Part shown: positions 57,513 to 64,000 of the stretch, piece by piece
Layout: the number at the start of each line of letters is the position of its first letter
Position numbering within the stretch: position 1 is the first letter of the stretch
From: Branchiostoma floridae
Taxonomy: Eukaryota > Chordata > Leptocardii > Amphioxiformes > Branchiostomatidae
Assembly: GCF_000003815.2 (NCBI RefSeq)
Contig: NC_049980.1
Location: 31,759,470 to 31,823,469 of the forward strand
Direction of reading: 5' to 3'
DNA length: 64,000 nt
Made by a program: the position numbers and the translations under genes
The notes under the pieces: generated by a model
Told to the model about the DNA's origin: nothing
Seen by the model: only the letters and a program-made list of their open reading frames with translations
The model's database searches: none

Positions 57513-60500
57513 CTGCATGGAGAAAAAACACACATCATCACCATCCAGTACAGTAGAACCCCAACATGTACAGACGTGGGCACCAGGTGACCTCCGGCCT
57601 TCAAACTGTCATACACATCCTGGGAAAACAGGAGACACACGTTTTACATGGTTCATTACTATGTTTATACTAGTTATCGTAGGTCTGATACTGTATCTAT
57701 ATCTACATGGCTGGTATGACCACCTTTCAGGGTAACACACAGCACAGCAGCACCTTTGCACACCAAGCTGCAAGCATTGTTGAAAGCTATCTAGTGAGGT
57801 TGCCCCTAGTTTTGGTCACAAGGAGTTCTACTACTTACAATCAAAACTGTAAAAACACAATTGCTAATTTTATTGTCAGTAAACCAATAAATAGATATTG
57901 TCAGGCAAAGATTTAATTAATTCAGACAAAGGAGAAAAACCTTTCGGACAAAATGCATACAAACATAATGTATGCTCTATCTATAACAATTTTCCCTAAT
58001 GTTGTCAAACTTTTCCCCAAAATGTTGCTTCATTGTTACATGTCCCCTTAGCTATAAGTATAAACTTGCAAAGTACAAATTCTGCCTTAACATATACGAA
58101 AAATGTACAATCTTATATCGGGCAAAAGCCATACATTTAGGTGCCTAGCTGGCAGTAGCTGCTGATAATGAATGAGTTACCTCCAACTGTTGGACCAACT
58201 CTGGCCGCTTCTCCTCCAGTGTCTGTCTGATGGTGGTCATCTGGGAAATAGCAGAAAAATATTGTTTTTTTGTTACGATCCTTTTTGTTGCTTGAAAAAA
58301 GAGGAGAGGTTAAACTTTAAAATTACTTTAAGAACCCTTGAAGAAAACTGGGTATTATGGTCCTTAGATTTCATCTTCCAGAACACAGAAAACATGTTAC
58401 ATTTATTCATTCGTTTGGCTGGCATGCTATATCCAGAGAAGACATGAAAGGTGGGGAGCTCAAATAGCATTTTTGAGGCTGTAGGGATAGTGGGCTGACA
58501 CCACTGTTATCCACTGTGTCTTGGGTACAATATTGGAAGGTGGAGCCCATCCCTCTCCTTACAACACCTTTTATTTCTCCACCACAAGCCAGGGAACTAT
58601 TTTTACAAATAGGTGGAGCAAGGAAAGTCGTGTTAAGTGTCATTTCCAAGAGCACAAGATAGGTAGCATGACAGGATTTGAACCTGGCACCTCTAGCTTC
58701 TGGTCCAAACGCCCTACAGTTACTCCACATGACAGACATACTGTAAATGCATTTATGTCATACCTGTGAGTCTGTGACGCGAAAAGGTTCGATACAGGTG
58801 TTCCGGACCGGGCCATACTTTCCGTATCGCACAGGTTCGAAAGGCGTATCACACAGGCTTCCTTCAAGTAAATCAAACCATTTCGAACGGGCCGAATAAG
58901 GCACAGTTGGCAATTCGAATACCTGATTCGGACGTTGGAACATTGTTGTTGCAACACTTCTTGTTCGAGGGCACCAAATTTGTTCAACTTCTGGGCATTT
59001 CGCATCAAAACATGGGTCTTCTCATGTGGGTATGACATAAATAAAATACAACACGGTGTATTCCGCATCACCCTCGGTCCCAGCCCTACCGCGGGTCGGA
59101 TGATCCGACCCGCGGTCGGGCTGATACCTCGGGTGATACGGAATACACGTGTTGTATTCTATATCTAAGTTCGCAGTAGCGAGAAAATTGATTGTTCGCT
59201 GTGGTTTCAAGTTCGCATTATTGCCATAGACTGTAGTTAAAAACTACAATGGAAAAATGTTTGCAGTGGTATTAAGTTTGCGGTGAAGTGGCCTCTGTGA
59301 AAACCACGACGAACATTTTGGCATTTACAGTATACGTACTGTTTGTTGAGACACCTCCCACTTTGGAATGAAGGTGGGAACGTCCCTTTCAAAGATGATC
59401 CTCAGGGCTGCAAACATGTCTTCAAACTGTTCCAGTCTGGCAAGGGCCAGGACCTGCAAGAATGTGAACAAGAACATAAGCAGAAGATAGATACATAATC
59501 AACAGCTGGTAGATATAGACATACATGTGCACATGCATAGCATCTATTACTGTAATAGCAGTGTGACTTTTCGTCAGTTTGAATAAGGCTGAGGAAAAAA
59601 GGTGTTTTGGATTATCAGACTAACTCGAGCAAATGTGTCTGACACTAGCCTTTTATTGTTGACAATCCCTATACCTACTGAATCTAATTTTTTTCAGAAC
59701 CATATGTAGTTGTAAAAAAAAAAACCACTTCAAAAGCGGATACTGAATCAGATGGAAATGGGAATTACTGCCTTTGCTCTTCTCTCATTGCACCTATCCT
59801 TTAATTAGTCATTGTCTTTTCACACTGTTCTGAGATAGCACAAAAGGATAGGCTTCTATTTTACCATTTGGATTGTTTTTTGTTTATAGTTTAAGGAAAA
59901 ATAAATGCAGAAGACTTACATTGAGACTTTGACAGGATCTGCAGTCTCTGGGCTTGACTCGGTTGTATACATTGACCATGTACTCATAGTCATTCTGGAA
60001 TTACAAAGGGAAACATTCTGTTTGAAAGTCTTCAAAATCTTGACAGAATAAAATGACGAGTACACAACCAGTACCACTGATTCACTGAATCAATTCAGTC
60101 TGTATTTTAATCCAATGTTCTATTGGTTAGAAGATAGATTTCTGTCAATTGTCTCTACTGGTGCTGCTGCTGACACAGTGAAACAATTGGTTAATGCAGT
60201 CATTTTTATTTTTATTTTTTTATTCACATTCTTTTGAAGAGGATAAGACGGAAAGCAGACCCTGCTTATCGAGGTCTTCTCCTCATGTACATAAACAAAA
60301 TACAGACACACATGCAGGACTACAAAGCGCTAAATAACAAAGTCAAGAGATAATGATAACGACATGAAAAACAAGGAATCAAATAACAAAGCGACAGTCA
60401 ATGCAGTCATTATTGTTAATGCAAACAACCATGCCACTACGATATCTCAGACTAGCAAGGGCACCACTTGTTAGTTTTCAAAGGAAACAATCCTTATACT

Positions 60501-60886
60501 GTAAGACTAATAGGTACAGTTCAAGTAGGTTTGGGACTGTATTCTTCACATTAAAGCAGTGACACCAAGCTGCAGTGTGAAGTACTGTAGAACCAGTCAA
60601 TATTGCTGTGAGGAAAGTTGCTGAAACGTCAGCTAGGCACTAACTCTCCAGTTGCGTACAAAGAATTACCAACGAGATAAAGCTATTCTCCAAAGGGTTG
60701 AAAAAGTACCTGGTTAAGTGCCAAAGCCATGATGAATCCTGTAGTCTCGTCTGTGAGGTCTCCTTGCTGAACACCTTCGTACAGACCCTTACATCTGGCA
60801 AAGGCCTCAGGAGTGTTCTGTGTGGTAAAAATATCAACCATGTAGTTATCATTCTCTCATGCCAAGTGCAAAACTTGTGTGTGTGT

Positions 60887-60921
<35 letters not shown>

Positions 60922-63906
60922 GGCAGGATATTGTCACTGTCTCTGAGGAACCCCTCCCTTGAACTACTCCAGACTCTTCTGCATCTTTTTTATCTACAGG
61001 GCTTGAAATACTTTTTTCTGCATACGTGCTCTTGTGCAAGTAACATTGAAAATTACATGCACCTGACAGATTTTACCTGCACCACTAAAATTGTTCAGGA
61101 ACCACTGCTATTCTTTTCTAAGTTATATACTTTATAGGTGGTAACATTCAATGCACCTACATTATGGGATATTTATGTATAAAACCCAGTACATGGACCA
61201 GTGCAGGTTAGGTGCAGGTAGACACCAGAAATACCTGCACAGCTCCAATTTTACCTGCACTAACCTACATATGCAGGTGTTATTTTGAGCCCTGATCTAC
61301 CAACCTGTTTATAGAGCGCAGCGAAGGCCAGCTTGTAGGCGTTGGCGTTTGCCCTGATGGAGCGGCTGTGCATCAACTCAAACACACGCAACACTCCTGC
61401 AGAAAAAAGACATGGGTAGAGCTTTATTAGTACAGAAGAAGTATCCAGTATTTGATTGTACAGTACTGTAGAAGCCATTCAATGTCACACCCCATTTGCA
61501 GCATATTTCGTGCAATTATCCGGGCGGTGCAATAATGTGAAGTTATCCAGCTGGACTGTACCAGTTTGGGATTCCGCGCTATCAACAGAAGTGTGCGGTA
61601 ATTCGTTATGCAATTAAATGGCTTCCATTGTAATAACATACTACATTATCCCACTGCACAGAAATGCTCAGATGTTACTATTTCAATTACTGTACATTAA
61701 AAGCACTGCCAGACCTTTGTAATCGCTCCTGGTGAACAGCATGTGCATGAGGAGGCAGTAGGTCGTCACATCCAGGAATATGTCCTGTAGGGACTGGGGG
61801 GAAACACAAAAATACATACATGTAAGTTACATGTATTTGTGTACTGCATTGTGACAAGAGGCTGTGTGGATGCAACACTAAGTCATTAGCATGAACAGAC
61901 CCCAGTGGAAGAAAACTAATCTAAGATACATACTGACCCAAAACATACTGATTTTTAAACTGCCAAACCCGGATATATCCGGCACACACATACATGTCCT
62001 GTGTGCCGCACCCGGATATATCCGGGATAGCGTCTTCCCCCGAAGTAGTAACTTTGTGCGCGCGTAGCACACGAACCCCGGAACTTTGGCTTTGTTCGGG
62101 GGGTTCTTTTTGGAGGTCAGCAGCCAACCCTGGCAGTGATAGCATTTTATCACTCACACTCACTCACTCCCCAGTTTAACGTCTGTTGTTCCCCATCCTG
62201 TGGGGGTTGGACGTGCTTATAGTGCTGAAACTCTGGCAGTTTAAGGGTCAAACTATCCAGTGATGATGCCTCTACTGTGTTTGGTGACAACTTATTCAAC
62301 CCTATGGAGGTTGTGGGAAAACTTTTGAACACACTCAATCCTTGGTTAGTACTTGAAGGGATGGCAGACCTGATCTGTGACCAGCTCTAAAGCCTTCTCC
62401 TCCAGCCCCAGGTGCTGACAACATCTCATCAGCACGGGGCCGTACCGGAAGTGTCTTCTTCTGATGTGCTGCGTCTGCTCATGGTAGCTGGGGGAGAGTG
62501 AATATATATGTAATATAACTATAGGAAAGGATGATGCACAATATACTGTAAATGCAGAAATGTTCGTGGTGGATTAATGTTCGCGGTTTTCGCGGTGACC
62601 ACTTCACCGCGAATTTAAAACCACCACGAACATTTTTCTACTATGATATTAGATTGCAGTCTATGGTATTACCGCAAACTTAAATCCACCACTAAAAGTC
62701 CTTTTTCCCGCTACCGCGAAATTAAATCCCCGCGAACTTAAAAACATTTACAGTACTAGAAAAGCAACATTTTCAGGCAAATGCAGGATGTTTCCTTCCC
62801 AGTAATTTGCCTTTTAAGGAACCAATATAGATTTGGCTATAATTGCAAACCTCAAATTGCTCAAATTTATGTACAGTGGAAGCCAGTTGATTGCACATCG
62901 GATTAACGCACACTTCTGCTAACTGCACGGAATCCCTGAATCCCAAACCAGTGCGGTCCAGCTAGATAACTTCACATTATCGCACCAGCTGGATAATTGC
63001 ACCAAATTCACTGGCAAATAGGTCGTGCAATTCAGCGGCTTCTACTGTAATTACTAATATTTTGTTACTCAAGCAGCTGGACATGATTTTGGAAACGGTC
63101 AGACGTTTCAGACACCATCCAGTCTCTTTCCTCAGTGTCACTGACGAAACCAAAATCCAAAATCCTATCCAGTTGCTTGAGTAACTGCTTTTTGGCAGAT
63201 TTAAGTGTTGTTCTGTACCTCTTGAGAGCCTTCTCCGCCAGTTTGAAGTCCTCCTGCGTCCTGCAGGTGTGCAGCATGTGCTTCACGTCGTTTTCCGCTA
63301 GGGGGAGCTCCCGCTGCAGTTTATCCGCGATGGCGCCATGGAAGACGTCTGGGGCAACCAAGAAAGGAAATCATCATTGTTGGCAAATTACCAAGTCTAA
63401 AGATAAAGAGCTAAAGTTGCCCATACATCAGAACAAGGGTGTTAACCCCCCTGATCAGAAGGTGCATCTGGCCCGGTACCCATCTCCGCTTCTAAACCCT
63501 GGGCCACACATAGGTGCAAGTACTACAGCAGGGGGCAAGTTTCATACCCTTTCTTTTAGCAGAGAAAGAAGTATGTACAATTCTTAAGAGTCTTTGGTAT
63601 GATCCAGTTTTCCTTGCTGGTTTCCCACTCATTTCTTCCGAGATCAAAGGACCAGGTGTATCAATGCGCCATGGCCGTCTGTAGCCAAATTATCAAGTCT
63701 ATTAAACTGAGCAAAAATTCTGAATCACTTCACTTTGCTTCGATTAAAGTCGTTTTACTAGAACGTAGAAGAATCACCGTACAGTAATAAAACCCACTGC
63801 TGCACTTCCGTACCTATTCTTCCCTCCATCTGGTCTGCTATGATGGAGGACTGCTTGAGGTAGTTGTCGTACCGGAGTACATCAGGGGACAGCAGATATC
63901 TCCTCC
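57339..63906 (-). CDS. PTCD2: PTCD2, mitochondrial pentatricopeptide-repeat protein (5' end outside window)
   Basis: Ten exons join in frame to 346 residues plus stop: 63814-63906, 63219-63348, 62370-62487, 61715-61793, 61305-61396, 60710-60817, 59920-59994, 59340-59453, 58181-58240 and 57339-57512. The product aligns end to end with my memory of human PTCD2 (388 residues): RRYLLSPDV near the N-terminus, GPVLMRC, LLMHMLFTRSDYKGVLRVFE, IRANANAYKLAFAALYKQ and FIMALALNQN in the helical repeats. PTCD2 is a mitochondrial RNA-binding protein linked to cytochrome b transcript processing; this is family knowledge. Only the start codon and the presumed targeting peptide, perhaps 20-40 residues, lie beyond 64000. 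The C-terminus is Pro/Arg-rich and differs from vertebrates. Confidence 0.9.
57563..57622 (-). repeat. Copy of PTCD2 last-exon acceptor border
   Basis: GTGGGCACCAGGTGACCTCC through CATACACATCCTG is identical to 57470-57515 by eye, giving a second acceptor about 110 bp upstream of the real one in the transcript direction. In the copy CCTGGG replaces CCTGCA. Confidence 0.92.
58181..58240 (-). CDS. PTCD2: PTCD2 exon
   Basis: It encodes MTTIRQTLEEKRPELVQQLE, 20 codons. Acceptor CCCAG, donor GTAACT. Confidence 0.88.
58450..58740 (-). mobile_element. tRNA-derived SINE-like sequence
   Basis: On the minus strand, an A-box-like region and a B box GGTTCAAATCC lie at the 5' side. The body contains CTCCACC/GGTGGAG inverted parts. 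Confidence 0.5.
58757..59165. mobile_element. MITE related to 30345-30650
   Basis: Carries ATTCGAATACCTGATTCGGA, AATACAACACGGTGTATTCC and CACCCTCGGTCCCAGCCC. The right half is a palindrome around GGGTCGGATGATCCGACCC. Confidence 0.8.
59163..59335. mobile_element. MITE, TACTGTAAATGC family
   Basis: Ends at CATTTACAGTA; contains the TTCGCAGTAGCG start and the CATAGACTGTAG core. Confidence 0.7.
59340..59453 (-). CDS. PTCD2: PTCD2 exon
   Basis: It encodes VLALARLEQFEDMFAALRII and FERDVPTFIPKWEVSQQT. Acceptor TTGCAG, donor GTACGT; a MITE sits immediately downstream at 59163-59335. Confidence 0.9.
59920..59994 (-). CDS. PTCD2: PTCD2 exon
   Basis: It encodes NDYEYMVNVYNRVKPRDCRS and CQSLN. Acceptor TTCCAG, donor GTAAGT. 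Confidence 0.9.
60710..60817 (-). CDS. PTCD2: PTCD2 exon
   Basis: It encodes NTPEAFARCKGLYEGVQQGD and LTDETTGFIMALALNQ, 36 codons. Acceptor CACACAG, donor GTACTT. Confidence 0.92.
60885..60920. repeat. GT/CT microsatellite
   Basis: A (GT)n run passes straight into a (CT)n run within the intron between PTCD2 exons. Confidence 0.95.
60998..61294. repeat. Inverted repeat with CAGGGCTTGAAAT / TTTGAGCCCTG ends
   Basis: Ends are inverted and the interior repeats ACCTGCAC/GTGCAGGT. Confidence 0.6.
61305..61396 (-). CDS. PTCD2: PTCD2 exon (pentatricopeptide repeat)
   Basis: It encodes VLRVFELMHSRSIRANANAY and KLAFAALYKQ, a canonical PPR helix pair. Acceptor CTGCAG, donor GTTGGT. Confidence 0.92.
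61451..61641. mobile_element. MITE, TACTGTAGAAGCC family
   Basis: GAAGCCATT...AATGGCTTC ends, with TCCCAAAC..GGGATTCC type inner words. Same family in inverse orientation at 62875-63053. Confidence 0.7.
61715..61793 (-). CDS. PTCD2: PTCD2 exon
   Basis: It encodes SLQDIFLDVTTYCLLMHMLF and TRSDYK. Acceptor CCCCCAG, donor GTCTGG. Confidence 0.9.
61960..62040. repeat. Short inverted repeat with CCGGATATATCCGG
   Basis: CCCGGATATATCCGG occurs twice around CACACATACATGTCCTGTGT; it lies in a PTCD2 intron. Confidence 0.6.
62370..62487 (-). CDS. PTCD2: PTCD2 exon
   Basis: It encodes YHEQTQHIRRRHFRYGPVLM and RCCQHLGLEEKALELVTDQ. Acceptor CCCCCAG, donor GTCTGC, phase 0 out. Confidence 0.9.
62545..62757. 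mobile_element. MITE, TACTGTAAATGC family
   Basis: Starts TACTGTAAATGCAGAAATGT and ends AAAACATTTACAGTA, with inverted TTCGCGGT/ACCGCGAA words inside. Confidence 0.85.
62875..63053. mobile_element. MITE, TACTGTAGAAGCC family
   Basis: TACAGTGGAAGCC start and GGCTTCTACTGTA end; shares AATCCC and CCAGCTGGATAA words with 61451-61641. Confidence 0.75.
63219..63348 (-). CDS. PTCD2: PTCD2 exon
   Basis: It encodes DVFHGAIADKLQRELPLAEN and DVKHMLHTCRTQEDFKLAEKALK. Acceptor CCCCAG, donor GTACAG. Confidence 0.9.
63814..63906 (-). CDS. PTCD2: PTCD2 first exon in window
   Basis: After two bases of a split codon it encodes RRYLLSPDVLRYDNYLKQSS and IIADQMEGRI. Acceptor CCGACAG, donor GTACGG. The region 63907-64000 is intron. 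Confidence 0.88.
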
Positions 63907-64000
63907 CTGTCGGAACAGAGACGTTACATCTTTGCATTTGACACATTCTGAACTATATGTAGCAAAAACAAACAAACAAACATGGATCAGTATCCAGGTT

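Overview
The window is animal nuclear DNA, most likely from a lancelet (amphioxus, Branchiostoma). The genes have many short coding exons with GT-AG introns. The proteins read as one-to-one relatives of vertebrate genes with near-vertebrate intron positions. The introns and intergenic DNA are full of short inverted-repeat elements (MITEs), microsatellites and minisatellites. The species is an inference; no ribosomal or mitochondrial marker is present.

Three gene models could be joined exon by exon in one reading frame. (1) Plus strand, 16365-24077: a twelve-finger C2H2 zinc-finger protein closest to vertebrate ZNF710/ZNF366, 8 coding exons, about 851 residues, with a CCAAT-rich promoter candidate just upstream. 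(2) Minus strand, 54174 down to 29693: an ARIH1 (Ariadne-1/HHARI) RBR ubiquitin ligase, 15 coding exons, 517 residues, complete. (3) Minus strand, from beyond 64000 down to 57339: PTCD2, a mitochondrial pentatricopeptide-repeat protein; ten exons are present and only the N-terminus is missing. Two single-exon candidates remain: a plus-strand exon at 4107-4242 carrying a PCNA-binding (PIP-degron-like) motif, and a minus-strand signal-peptide exon at 8366-8474.

Layout: 1-16 kb is mostly non-coding and repeat-rich, holding the two orphan exons. 16-24 kb is the zinc-finger gene. 24-29.7 kb holds its 3' side, several MITEs, and the probable ARIH1 3'UTR. 29.7-54.2 kb is ARIH1 with a 6.9 kb first intron. 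54.2-57.3 kb is intergenic with a foldback element. 57.3-64 kb is PTCD2. The zinc-finger gene and ARIH1 converge tail to tail; PTCD2 and ARIH1 run head to tail.

The three proteins do not form one pathway. From memory, their linkage resembles human 5q13.2 (PTCD2 next to ZNF366) and 15q (ARIH1 and ZNF710), suggesting an ancestral chordate block.

The most unusual signal is a recurrent duplication of exon-intron borders. At eight separate borders in all three genes, the end of an exon with its own splice site and some flanking intron is repeated one to four times in the adjacent intron. The copies are often interleaved with MITE fragments or CA repeats, or flank a foldback element. I have a faint, unverified recollection that intronic minisatellites repeating exon borders have been reported in amphioxus, so the class may not be wholly new. 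Its density here, and its repeated association with mobile-element fragments, deserve attention.
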